Source: Gemmatales bacterium
GTDB lineage: Bacteria > Planctomycetota > Planctomycetia > Gemmatales > Gemmataceae
Direction of reading: 5' to 3'
NCBI GenBank assembly: GCA_026004675.1
Contig: BPJP01000018.1
Coordinates: 1-35,091 of the forward strand
Length of the DNA: 35,091 nt
Shown here: positions 7,101-15,094 of the stretch, in pieces
Layout: every line of letters starts with the position of its first letter
Position numbering within the stretch: position 1 is the stretch's first letter
The notes under the pieces: model-generated
What the model was told of the DNA's origin: nothing
Seen by the model: the letters and a program-made list of their open reading frames with translations, nothing else
Database searches by the model: none
Made by a program: the position numbers and the translations under genes

Positions 7101-9324
7101 GGACGCTCCACGAGCTGCGCTCTCTCACCTCCGAGAGATCGATCTGAGAACGGATGCTCAGGTCGATCTCTCATGTTCTTCTTCTGAAGAGTCGCGGACG
7201 CGGCGATTCCAGATCATCGCCTATACTGGCGGGCCGATGAGCATTGATAGTTTTGATGCGCCGGTGGTGGTTGATCTGTCTGGGCTTGATTTCAGTAAGC
7301 AGCGAATTCCAATTCTCTACGATCATATTCCTTCGATCGATCATGTTATTGGTCAGTCCGACTCCATCTCAATTGAGAATGGTAAGTTGGTAGCTCGCGG
7401 TCGCTTTGTGCTCGACAAACCTGATTCGCTTGCATCGGCGGTTTTAGCCAAGGCCGACTCAGGATATGTTTGGCAGGCATCCATTGGAGCGATGGCTGAT
7501 GACATTGAATATGTCGACGAAAATCAGACTATCGCGGTCAATGGCTCTGAGTTTCAAGGTCCTCTTTACCTAGTTCGCAGAGCGCGTCTTAGGGAGATTA
7601 GTTTTGTTGTGTTGGGAGGCGATGCTTCGACCTCGGCGATTGCGGCCAGGTCGAAGCTCGGCAAGAGTCGTCTTTTCGTTTCTGGAGGCATGCAGATGAC
7701 TTTTGAAGAGTGGTTGCTTTCTCTTGGATTTGAGGACCAGGCGAGTTTGACCGAGGTCCAGCTCGCGAATCTCAAGTTGCTTTTTGATGAGCATGTCTCT
7801 GAAGGTGAGTCTGCGGAGCCTTCGGAAGATGAGGCTGGCGACTCGACCGATGCAGTGCCTGCTGAAGAAGGCGAGGCTATGGCTCAGGCTCCTGTCGAGG
7901 ACGACCAGGAGGAAGAGGAGCAGATTCCGACCAATGGGGCGATGGCCTCGGCGGCGCGGATCCTTGAGATTCAGGCGATTTGCGAGTCTTACGGCAATCC
8001 GAAGACATCCTCGGGGATTCCTCTTTCGGTTCATGCGATTGCCAATCGGTGGACTCCGGAGAGAGTCAGGAAGGAGATTAGTTTGATCAACTTGAGAGCG
8101 TCTCGGAGAGTCGCGCCCAATGGGTTTGTCCGCTCGACGGCGCCGAGCATCGAGGCGTTGCAGGGCGCGTTGCTTCTGCGATGCGGCGTTCGGTGCGATT
8201 CGAAGGTCTTCAGGAAATTCGGCAATTACTCGATCCCTTCTTGGCTCCGACTGGATGTCAACTCGCCTCAGTTCAATCAGGTGATGGAGGCGTCGCATCG
8301 GTTGTCGAGCTATTCAATTCTCGACATGTGCCGGACGGCCTTGCAGGCTTCCGGGCGTCCGGTTCCTCTCGAACGGGAGGAGATGATTCGTGCCGCGTTC
8401 TCGACTGGATCGATGGGTGCGATCTTCACTACCTCGGTGAATGCGAGCCTCTTGATGAGTTATTTCGAGGCTCCGGACACTACTGCCGAGTGGACCAGGA
8501 CTGTTGATGTCACGGACTTCAAGGAGCAAGAGCGCGTTCGTGTTGAGACCGGACCTGGTCTCAAGTTGCTGCCTCGCGGCGCGACAGCGGATCATGCATC
8601 CTTTGAAGCCAATGTCGAGAAGTACAAGATCTATCGCTTCGCGAGGATGTTCCAGATCGATGAGCAAGACATCATCGATGACAATCTGAGTGCTTTGAGC
8701 GATACTCCGATGCGGTTTGGTATCGCTGCGGCCAGGCTGCGACCTGATCTCGTCTACTCGTTGATTCTGTCGAATCCGACGCTCAATTCGACTGGTTCCG
8801 CTCTCTTCTCGGCGGCTCATGGGAACAACATGACCACCGCTGCGTTGTCTGCTGCGAAACTTCGAGAAGCTGTCAAGAACATGATGCTGTTCAAGGAGAA
8901 CGGAGTCAACTTGAATGTCAACCCGACTCACATCCTTGTTCCTCCATCGTTGCGGCATCTCGCGTATGAGCTGACCAACAGTTCTCAGATCTTGATTGCG
9001 ACCGGCGCCACGACGCTTGCGGAGCGCGGGAACATCAATGCGCTTGCTGCGGATGGTCTGGTTCCGATTTCGGAGCCTCGGCTTGAGAACGGTGTGCGCG
9101 ATCCGAAGACGGAGCAGGACCTTCCTGGATCGGCTGACAGGTGGTACCTGGTGAGCACTGATATTCCGACCGTCGAGGTGGCTTATCGTGCGGGAACTGG
9201 TCGTGCTCCGGTGGTGCGCAGTTACATGCTGGATCGCGGTCAGTTCGGGATCGGTTGGGACGTGTCGTTGGATATTGGCGCGGCTGTGATCGGCTGGGCC
9301 GGTTTGCTGCGGGCTTCTGCGTGA
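7075..9324 (+). CDS. Prohead protease fused to major capsid protein (Mu gpT-like)
   Basis: 749 residues from ATG 7075, chosen because GGAGG lies 8 bases upstream; an in-frame start at 7012 lacks this. Residues about 43-205 are a prohead protease: strands RFQIIAYTGG, a histidine in LYDHIPSIDH, and the serine segment WQASIGA (133-139), consistent with the His/Ser centre of S78-type proteases. An acidic low-complexity linker follows (about 230-290). The remainder, about 300-749, resembles the Mu gpT/HK97-fold major head subunit (FSAAHGNN, ILVPPSLRHLAYEL, DRWYLVSTDIPTVEVAYRAG). The protease would mature the prohead and the C-terminal part would form the shell. No scaffold gene is separate, so the linker and protease may serve as scaffold. 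Confidence 0.9.
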   Translation: MKKRTRRSKDAPRAALSHLREIDLRTDAQVDLSCSSSEESRTRRFQIIAYTGGPMSIDSFDAPVVVDLSGLDFSKQRIPILYDHIPSIDHVIGQSDSISIENGKLVARGRFVLDKPDSLASAVLAKADSGYVWQASIGAMADDIEYVDENQTIAVNGSEFQGPLYLVRRARLREISFVVLGGDASTSAIAARSKLGKSRLFVSGGMQMTFEEWLLSLGFEDQASLTEVQLANLKLLFDEHVSEGESAEPSEDEAGDSTDAVPAEEGEAMAQAPVEDDQEEEEQIPTNGAMASAARILEIQAICESYGNPKTSSGIPLSVHAIANRWTPERVRKEISLINLRASRRVAPNGFVRSTAPSIEALQGALLLRCGVRCDSKVFRKFGNYSIPSWLRLDVNSPQFNQVMEASHRLSSYSILDMCRTALQASGRPVPLEREEMIRAAFSTGSMGAIFTTSVNASLLMSYFEAPDTTAEWTRTVDVTDFKEQERVRVETGPGLKLLPRGATADHASFEANVEKYKIYRFARMFQIDEQDIIDDNLSALSDTPMRFGIAAARLRPDLVYSLILSNPTLNSTGSALFSAAHGNNMTTAALSAAKLREAVKNMMLFKENGVNLNVNPTHILVPPSLRHLAYELTNSSQILIATGATTLAERGNINALAADGLVPISEPRLENGVRDPKTEQDLPGSADRWYLVSTDIPTVEVAYRAGTGRAPVVRSYMLDRGQFGIGWDVSLDIGAAVIGWAGLLRASA

Positions 9325-9354
9325 TCTTTGGTTTGTTGTTCAGGAGTTTGCTCA

Positions 9355-10320
9355 ATGATTGAAGCAACTTATGTCCGTGATCAGGATGATCGGCGAGTCG
9401 TCTTGCCGGCTTCTGTCGGGGCCGCCGAGATCTGGCAGCTTCGCGATGGGCGGGCTGCTTATCTGAACAGTCTTTCCGGTGGTTCGGTCGGGGACCAGGT
9501 CGCGTTCTCCACTACTGGTCAGATCGTGGTTCCCAAGGCGAGTGGAGTAGCGCTCCTCGATGGCGGCAAGGTCTATTGGGACACCGCGAACAATGTGGCG
9601 ACCTACCGTCGCAACAACGGGCGTGATTTCTACCTCGGGCGGGCTGTCGGGGACGCTGCTGCTTCCGATTCCAGTTGCACGGTGAATCTGAATGTCCAGC
9701 CTGATTATTCGGTCGATATTTGCCGCGACGCCTTCGTGTCGGTGCCGGTTGGGACGCCTGCTGCTGGCGGATTCGGTTTTCCTCTTGAGGTCGGCGGATC
9801 GTGGGGTCTTGTTTTGACCGCGACCAATGAGGCTCAGAAGGTTGACTTGTTGAGTCGCGATCCGATCCTTCCGGCAGCGCGGCCCATCGTCGAGTTCGCG
9901 TTTTGTGTCGAAGATCGAGGGGCTGCTTCCAATCCTGATTTCTCGATCGGTCTCGCGACTGGGACTCACGCGAGCGATTTCCAGGCCATTCAATCTTTCG
10001 CGGCGATCTCATGTGTTGGCAATTCCTTCGCGATCAATGCTCAGTCTGATAATGATGTGACTGACATCAATCCAACTGACACGACTTTAACCTTTACGCA
10101 AGGTGTTGCTTTAGCCAACCGCGTTGAATGTTGGATCGATTGCCGCGATCCGAACTCTGTCAAGTTCTATGTGAATGGTCAGCGGGTTCTGCCGGCGACC
10201 ACATTCGCCATCAAGGCAGACGCGGTGCATTACCTCATCGCGCATCTGGAGAAGACTGCGAGCACGGCGACATATCGAGTTTGGATTGATTGGTTGCGTG
10301 CGCGGACGGCGGATCATTGA
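9355..10320 (+). CDS. Capsid decoration protein (DUF2190-like) with C-terminal LamG-like domain
   Basis: 321 residues from ATG 9355, preceded by AGGAG about 10 bases upstream. Residues about 1-115 match the DUF2190/capsid-decoration pattern: GDQVAFSTTGQ, then KASGVALLDGGKVYWD, then RNNGRDFYLGRAVGDAA. Residues about 140-320 look like a concanavalin/LamG jelly roll (IVEFAFCVED, VECWIDCRDPNSVKFYVNG, YRVWIDWLRA), a fold often used for sugar binding. The location after the capsid fits a head-surface protein. The fused lectin-like domain may let the head touch carbohydrates; that is inference. The stop overlaps the next ATG (TGATG). Confidence 0.78.
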   Translation: MIEATYVRDQDDRRVVLPASVGAAEIWQLRDGRAAYLNSLSGGSVGDQVAFSTTGQIVVPKASGVALLDGGKVYWDTANNVATYRRNNGRDFYLGRAVGDAAASDSSCTVNLNVQPDYSVDICRDAFVSVPVGTPAAGGFGFPLEVGGSWGLVLTATNEAQKVDLLSRDPILPAARPIVEFAFCVEDRGAASNPDFSIGLATGTHASDFQAIQSFAAISCVGNSFAINAQSDNDVTDINPTDTTLTFTQGVALANRVECWIDCRDPNSVKFYVNGQRVLPATTFAIKADAVHYLIAHLEKTASTATYRVWIDWLRARTADH

Positions 10321-10685
10321 TGAGCGATGTGATTAGGCGTGGGCTGAACTGGCTTTTAAACAAGCAAAAGGCCCATGTGAACACGAGGATCATCTATCAG
10401 AGAGGATCGGCGGAGATTGAGTTGGATGCGATTTTTGGATCGTATTCGACTCAACAGGTAGATGCTGAGGGCCGGATCTACACCGTAGTTTCCGGCCTTT
10501 CATTTACTATCAGGCAAGATGACTTCAAGTTTGATGGAGTTAAGTCTGTTCCTCTTTATGGCGACCGGATCATATGCGATGGAGAGCGTTATGAGGTCGT
10601 CTCGCCGAACCCCGTTGTTCCTCCGGTTGTCGAAGGTCCCTATGGTTTGACCTGGAAAGTTCATGTGAGAAGGTGTGATGCGTGA
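10320..10685 (+). CDS. Head-tail joining (neck) protein
   Basis: 121 residues from ATG 10320, sharing bases with the previous stop. It opens with a helix (VIRRGLNWLLNKQKAH) followed by beta-rich sequence (IIYQRGSAEIELDAIFG, SFTIRQDDFKFDG, GDRIICDGERYEVVSP). Length and pattern resemble gpFII-type or related neck proteins that close the head and receive the tail. Order capsid, decoration, this gene, tail terminator supports the role. The exact family is not certain. Confidence 0.6.
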   Translation: MSDVIRRGLNWLLNKQKAHVNTRIIYQRGSAEIELDAIFGSYSTQQVDAEGRIYTVVSGLSFTIRQDDFKFDGVKSVPLYGDRIICDGERYEVVSPNPVVPPVVEGPYGLTWKVHVRRCDA

Positions 10686-11152
10686 GTTCGAGGATTATTG
10701 CGATTGCTGATTCGATCGTTGACTGGATCAACAGTCCAGCAAGGCAATGGGGTCTTCCAGTGGTGGCATCGCGAAATTACGTTACCTCATTGCGAGCCTC
10801 ACAGCTTGAGAACCTCATTGTTGATGTTGTGCCATCGGATGAATCAGATCCTGTCGAGCCAATGACTCGCAGCACGCTGATGCAATCTCATTCGTTTGCT
10901 GTCGGTATCAGGCAGCGGTATCTTCTTCTCGGGTCTGTCGATCACGATTGGTTGGCTGAGCGATTTGATTTTGTTGAGAGACTGTCAAATGAGATTTTTA
11001 GTGTTGAGCTGATATCAGACCCTAACTTGCATGCAATTGTTACGAATGTACGTGAATTATCTCGCTGGAGCCAGAATGAGTTGATGGAGCAGAGAATGTT
11101 TGGTTCGGTGCTTGAAGTAGTTGTTACGGAAGCGAGAGTTCGGGCGAGTTGA
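10682..11152 (+). CDS. Tail terminator / neck protein (gpU-like by position)
   Basis: 156 residues from GTG 10682, overlapping the previous stop by 4 bases. The protein begins IIAIADSIVDWINSPARQWG and has alternating helices and strands with a conserved-looking RYLLLGSVDHDWLAERFDFVE middle. Tail terminators of siphophages have this size and sit between the neck and tail-tube genes. I do not see a diagnostic motif, so the role is inferred from order. It shares an operon with the flanking genes. Confidence 0.5.
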   Translation: MSSRIIAIADSIVDWINSPARQWGLPVVASRNYVTSLRASQLENLIVDVVPSDESDPVEPMTRSTLMQSHSFAVGIRQRYLLLGSVDHDWLAERFDFVERLSNEIFSVELISDPNLHAIVTNVRELSRWSQNELMEQRMFGSVLEVVVTEARVRAS

Positions 11153-11153
11153 T

Positions 11154-11624
11154 ATGAGCATATCCGAACTGAAGATCAATGAGGTCAAAAAGTACTTTTT
11201 GAACAGGAGGAAAACTCAATTTTGGCTTGGGAAGAAGAAAGCGGCGATGTTGGCTCGGCTTGGCGGTTTTTGCCGACGTGTGGCGCAGCGGAGCATGAGG
11301 AGGCGCAAAGGTCCGTCCAGGCCTGGGCAACCGCCTCATGCGCACAAGTATAGTTATCTGCGCGACTATGTGATGTTCGCGTACATGATGGCTGATGAGC
11401 AGGTTGTTGTTGGGCCAATAAGGCTTGAAAGCTCCGATTATTACAGCAAGCCGCTTCCAGCGGTGCATGAGTTTGGTGGCGTTTTCAGGAAGTGGAGGGA
11501 GAGAGGATTTATCGCGTTTCCAGAGCGGCCTTATATGCGTCCAGCTCTGGTTGAGACCATCAGGAATCTTGAGAAGATCGCGGGAAAAGATGGGATTGAT
11601 GGATCGATCCTTGGTAACGGCTAG
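11154..11624 (+). CDS. HK97 gp10-like tail completion protein
   Basis: 156 residues from ATG 11154, one base after the previous stop. It has a strongly basic middle (RRVAQRSMRRRKGPSRPGQPP), then VVVGPIRL, then HEFGG and RPYMRPALVE near the C-terminus. The series basic helix, VGP, EFG, RP-M-PAL is the hallmark of HK97 gp10/minor tail completion proteins, which join the tail tube to the neck. The gene lies directly before the tail tube gene, as expected. Confidence 0.78.
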   Translation: MSISELKINEVKKYFLNRRKTQFWLGKKKAAMLARLGGFCRRVAQRSMRRRKGPSRPGQPPHAHKYSYLRDYVMFAYMMADEQVVVGPIRLESSDYYSKPLPAVHEFGGVFRKWRERGFIAFPERPYMRPALVETIRNLEKIAGKDGIDGSILGNG

Positions 11625-11638
11625 AACACGGAGGTTCT

Positions 11639-12091
11639 ATGGCCCTGCAGAAGTTGAATCTTGGCTACAATGCCAAGTTGTACCGAAACACTGGTACGTT
11701 TTCGACGCCTGTTTGGACTGTGATTGACAATGTCAAGGATCTGACAGTGACATTGCAAAAAGAAGAGGTCGAGTCGAATTATCGTGCGTCCTCTCCCTGG
11801 AAAACGTCTGAGCCTACTTTGATTGATCTAAGTGTGAATTGGCAAATGGCTCATGATAAGGATGATACGAATTGGCAAGCGATTCGAGATGCGTTTTTTA
11901 ACAACAACATCATTGAACTCCTTGTCATAGATCGTGATGTGACGGTTTCTGGTGCTCAAGGCGTTCGGTTTCGATGCAAGGTCTTCAATTTCACCAAGAC
12001 TGAAACGCTCAATGGTTTGCAAACTTGGGAAGTGATGGTTAAGCCGGTGATGAATGACAACGGTCCGCCCTCGTGGTATGTTACGCCGTAA
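11639..12091 (+). CDS. Major tail tube protein
   Basis: 150 residues from ATG 11639, with GGAGGT 3-8 bases upstream. The sequence is beta-rich (KLNLGYNAKLYRN, WTVIDNVKDLTVTLQKEEVE, TWEVMVKPVMND) with a helix IRDAFFNNNIIELLVI in the middle. It fits the single-domain tail-tube fold. Position between the neck genes and the frameshifted chaperone pair is diagnostic in siphophages. It polymerises into hexameric rings around the tape measure. The following intergenic bases contain an AGGAGG for the next gene. Confidence 0.75.
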   Translation: MALQKLNLGYNAKLYRNTGTFSTPVWTVIDNVKDLTVTLQKEEVESNYRASSPWKTSEPTLIDLSVNWQMAHDKDDTNWQAIRDAFFNNNIIELLVIDRDVTVSGAQGVRFRCKVFNFTKTETLNGLQTWEVMVKPVMNDNGPPSWYVTP

Positions 12092-12112
12092 TTGGAATTA
12101 GGAGGTGCGTCG

Positions 12113-12556
12113 ATGGCTAGGTTTTTCGATATTGAGTCGCGACCGTGGGACATTGACATCACGGTCGAGGTCTTGCTCAAGATGAGATCTCAATGCGGCG
12201 TCAATTTTCTTGGAACTCAGAAAGACATCGAGGATGCTTATAAAAGGCTTGTGTCAGAATCGGGAATTGATTTCTCTCTTGTTGTTGACATGGTTTGGTC
12301 TTGTGTTGAGAGCCAGGCTGAGAAAGTTGGGGTGGATCGGAAGTCGTTCGAGAAGTCCTTGGATTATACTGCTCTTCTTGAGGCGTTTCATTGTCTTTGT
12401 GAGGAGATTCAGGTTTTTTTCCTCCATCGAGACAAAAAGGAGGATGCGAGGAGGAAAATCGAGGACGCTCGGATCTTCATGAGATCCAAGCATCGCGAAG
12501 CGTCCGAGAATCTTTTGAAGACATTGTCTTCTACTACGCTGGGATCTGCGGGGTAG
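12113..12556 (+). CDS. Tail assembly chaperone, zero-frame product (gpG-like)
   Basis: 147 residues from ATG 12113, with AGGAGGTG about 8 bases upstream; an in-frame TTG at 12092 is less likely. The protein begins ARFFDIESRPWDIDITVEVLL and is followed by helices ending in a highly charged region (DKKEDARRKIEDARIF). It lies between tail tube and tape measure, where siphophages encode the chaperone that coats the tape measure during tail assembly. A T TTT TTC heptamer within the gene could shift ribosomes into the downstream open frame. Confidence 0.7.
   Translation: MARFFDIESRPWDIDITVEVLLKMRSQCGVNFLGTQKDIEDAYKRLVSESGIDFSLVVDMVWSCVESQAEKVGVDRKSFEKSLDYTALLEAFHCLCEEIQVFFLHRDKKEDARRKIEDARIFMRSKHREASENLLKTLSSTTLGSAG
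12415..12421 (+). promoter_or_regulatory. Candidate -1 ribosomal slippery site T TTT TTC
   Basis: The heptamer lies in the X XXY YYZ register of the gpG-like frame (codons GTT TTT TTC). A Shine-Dalgarno-like GAGGAG at 12401-12406 lies 8 bases upstream, a spacing like that known to stimulate -1 shifting in dnaX. Slippage would place ribosomes in the frame that stays open to 12792. A second, weaker candidate is C AAA AAG at 12433-12439. Confidence 0.6.
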
Positions 12557-12792
12557 AGCCGTGGCGGTTCAAGTTGTCTCAATTGGAGAAGATGGCTTTT
12601 GCGAAGTTGCAAAATGACTGGGACCATACGGCGGCCTTACTTTCTGCGTTAAGTTCTTTGTCTGGCCATCCGGTGTCGATGGCGGACTTGAACCCTGTCA
12701 GGCAAGCTCTCAGGTGCGAGGTTGTTGATGACGCATCGGAGAGCTTTGATTTTCTTAAGGCGGCTATTCAGTCAGGGAATCTCAGATGCTAG
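12421..12792 (+). CDS. Tail assembly chaperone -1 frame extension (gpT-like)
   Basis: This frame is open from the slippery site to a stop at 12792 (123 codons), giving a fusion of about 226 residues with the zero-frame N-terminus. The part resembling the second chaperone domain, beginning at SFEDIVFYYAGICGVEPWRF and continuing through NDWDHTAALLSALSSL, starts upstream of the first canonical start codon in this frame (TTG 12574). No ATG, GTG or TTG precedes it within the frame after 12421, so independent initiation could not include it. That is strong support for synthesis by frameshifting, as in lambda G/GT and P2 E/E'. A shorter protein from TTG 12574 (72 residues) is the alternative. Confidence 0.65.
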   Translation, partial: PPSRQKGGCEEENRGRSDLHEIQASRSVRESFEDIVFYYAGICGVEPWRFKLSQLEKMAFAKLQNDWDHTAALLSALSSLSGHPVSMADLNPVRQALRCEVVDDASESFDFLKAAIQSGNLRC

Positions 12793-14186
12793 GCGGTGGT
12801 TCTGGTTCTGCTAGGGCAATCAAGGCTGGAAAGGCTGAGGTTGTATTTTCGATCCGAGATAACACTCTTGGTCAGCTCAAGCAGATTGAGGCGCAATTTG
12901 CGAATTGGGCGTCGCGACTTCGCAGTATTGGTTTGAAGATGGCCGGTTTTGGAGGGCTTTTGGCGTCTCCATTTCTTGGCTTCAGTCGTATTGCCAATAC
13001 GGTTGGGCATCAGATTCAGCAGATGATGATTTCTCAGCGAATGTCTGCTGCGGCTGCTGGAAGAATGCTTGGTTTGAGCGAATCGGAGACTGAAGTTGCT
13101 TTGAAGTTTGCTGAGACATGGGATATTGTTGAGACATCACTTCGTCGTGTTGCGCTGACTGTTTTGGAGGCTTTGGCGCCGTACATCGAGCAACTTGGTG
13201 ATCTGATCGTTTCGATGTTGCCTCGTCTTCTTAATTGGATCAAGAACAATAAAGAGTTGATTTTAACTGTTTTGAAAATATCCGCCATTGTTGCTGCTGT
13301 TGGTGGATCTCTTGTTGCGTTATCTCTTGTTTTCGGATCTCTTGCCTCGGTGGTTGCTTTTGTGACTGGAGTGATAGCTGCTTTTGGTGCTGTTGTCGGA
13401 GCAGTTATTACAGTAATCACCTCGTTGGTTGCGTTGATTTCCAGTCCTCTTATTCTTGGGATTGGTGCACTTGGAGCTTTGGTTTTCTGGCTTTCTGGAT
13501 CATTTGGAGAGCTACGAGCATCTGTCGAATCGTTTGCTGATCGATGGGCGGATAGTTTTGGCGCGATGAAGGATGCGATTTTAGCTGGTGATTTTCAGCT
13601 TGCGTTCAAGATCTTTGTTGCAGGCCTTAAGCTGGAGTGGCAAAAGCTAATTTTGGCAATGACTCAGTTGTTTGTTTCGTGGTTGGAAAAGGTCACCGTT
13701 GCTTTATCTGTAATTAAGAATGAGACTGGATGGGTTGGTCGGCAATTGGCTGCCATAGGTGAGTTTGTCGGTATAGATCTTGGTCTAAGTATGGCCGTCT
13801 CACGAGGTTTTGTTGGTTTGCAGCAAGACCGAGTCAAAAGACTGGAACAGGAACTCAATGATTTGAAGTTGGAGGCGAGAGAGAAAAGACGTGGCGGTCG
13901 ATCGGAACAAACTTCTGGTGATTTGATTTTTCTCGCTTCTGTCGTTGCCAAAGCCGCGATGTCTGTCGTTGCTGCTGAGAAAAGACGGCAAGACTCTAAA
14001 AATACGATTAGTGATATTGCATCTCAAGTAGCTGGTACTTTTTCCAGCTATGCATTGGCGCAAACTTTCGGTATCGGAAACAAATGGTCTGAAAGGATCG
14101 CTCGCGGCATTGATCGTGTCGCAAGAGCGACAGAGAATATTGATAAGAAGATGGACAATCTGCCGGCGATGAGGTTCGGTCCATAA
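12786..14186 (+). CDS. Tail tape measure protein (short)
   Basis: 466 residues from ATG 12786, overlapping the previous stop. Residues 1-140 are helical and amphipathic. A long alanine/valine-rich hydrophobic region follows at about 160-235 (LTVLKISAIVAAVGGSLVAL and onward). The C-terminal part contains coiled-coil stretches (QQDRVKRLEQELNDLKLEA). This architecture and its place after the chaperone pair identify the tape measure, which sets tail length and helps DNA entry. At 466 residues it is short for the family, predicting a short siphophage tail of roughly 70 nm by the usual length-per-residue rule. No lytic or peptidase domain is visible. Confidence 0.85.
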   Translation: MLGGGSGSARAIKAGKAEVVFSIRDNTLGQLKQIEAQFANWASRLRSIGLKMAGFGGLLASPFLGFSRIANTVGHQIQQMMISQRMSAAAAGRMLGLSESETEVALKFAETWDIVETSLRRVALTVLEALAPYIEQLGDLIVSMLPRLLNWIKNNKELILTVLKISAIVAAVGGSLVALSLVFGSLASVVAFVTGVIAAFGAVVGAVITVITSLVALISSPLILGIGALGALVFWLSGSFGELRASVESFADRWADSFGAMKDAILAGDFQLAFKIFVAGLKLEWQKLILAMTQLFVSWLEKVTVALSVIKNETGWVGRQLAAIGEFVGIDLGLSMAVSRGFVGLQQDRVKRLEQELNDLKLEAREKRRGGRSEQTSGDLIFLASVVAKAAMSVVAAEKRRQDSKNTISDIASQVAGTFSSYALAQTFGIGNKWSERIARGIDRVARATENIDKKMDNLPAMRFGP

Positions 14187-15094
14187 TGGCGGCCCAGGTC
14201 TGGTTGAAGGCTAAATCCATTTCGGCGACGATCGGCAATTCGCCGTCGTTCAAGTCTGTCTATTTCGTTCGCGGAACTGATGATGTCAATGAGGTCTTGG
14301 CTCTCGTGAAAACGAATTCGCCGAGAGCTGTTGGGACCATGTTTCGTCAGTCCATGACCGCGGATGATCTTGGTGCTGGTTGTTGGGATGTTACGGTCAA
14401 CTATGCTCTTGCGGAACCTGTAAGCACGACAGACCCAAGTACTTCTCCGGATCAAGGAAGCAGTGGAGAGAATCAGCCTGGCGAGAACACGCCTATAGGC
14501 CCGGCGATCAATGTGCAAGTAGGGCATCGAACGCAGAAGATCTATATGTCGCTTCACACTGTCGCGAAGTATAAGGCGCTCAATGATTTGAGGCCGATAC
14601 CGGATCATCGAAAAGCGATTGGGGTATCGCGAGATGGAGTTGATGGTGTTGATATTGTAGTTCCAGAGTTTACTTGGTCGGAGCAATGGAAGTTCAGCTC
14701 CATCTTTATCACTTGGCGTTATTTGAAAGTGGTTGCTGACCTGGTTGGCAGAGTGAATCGAAAGAAGTTCAGAACTTTCGATTCTGAATCGGTGATGTTC
14801 ATGGGTGCTCAGGTTGACGCGTCGGGTACCGAGGAGACGAAAATAACATTCAACTTTCGATATGAGCCGAACGTGAAGAACATCAAGATCAATGATGACT
14901 TCCCGCTGATCGAGAAGAAGGGGCATCAGTATCTCTGGGTGGCTTATGAGGACATCATCTCGAACAACAACATTTTGAAGCGTCCGAGGGCGGTCTATAT
15001 CGAGGAGGTTGGCCGGCCTGGCGGCAGGTTCAAGACGCCTTCGGGCGATGACACCAACATCGGCGATTTCAGATTGCTTGGGATCGGGACATGA
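14186..15094 (+). CDS. Tail tip protein, possible distal-tail component
   Basis: 302 residues from ATG 14186, sharing bases with the tape measure stop codon. It is mostly beta-rich with one low-complexity linker (about 77-105, rich in S, P, G, E, N). Segments such as SEQWKFSSIFITWRYLKVVA and TKITFNFRYEPNVKNIKI suggest a structural fold. The C-terminus ends with GDFRLLGIGT. Its position just after the tape measure is where distal tail or baseplate hub proteins are encoded. No family motif is identified, so only a tail-tip role is inferred. Confidence 0.55.
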   Translation: MAAQVWLKAKSISATIGNSPSFKSVYFVRGTDDVNEVLALVKTNSPRAVGTMFRQSMTADDLGAGCWDVTVNYALAEPVSTTDPSTSPDQGSSGENQPGENTPIGPAINVQVGHRTQKIYMSLHTVAKYKALNDLRPIPDHRKAIGVSRDGVDGVDIVVPEFTWSEQWKFSSIFITWRYLKVVADLVGRVNRKKFRTFDSESVMFMGAQVDASGTEETKITFNFRYEPNVKNIKINDDFPLIEKKGHQYLWVAYEDIISNNNILKRPRAVYIEEVGRPGGRFKTPSGDDTNIGDFRLLGIGT

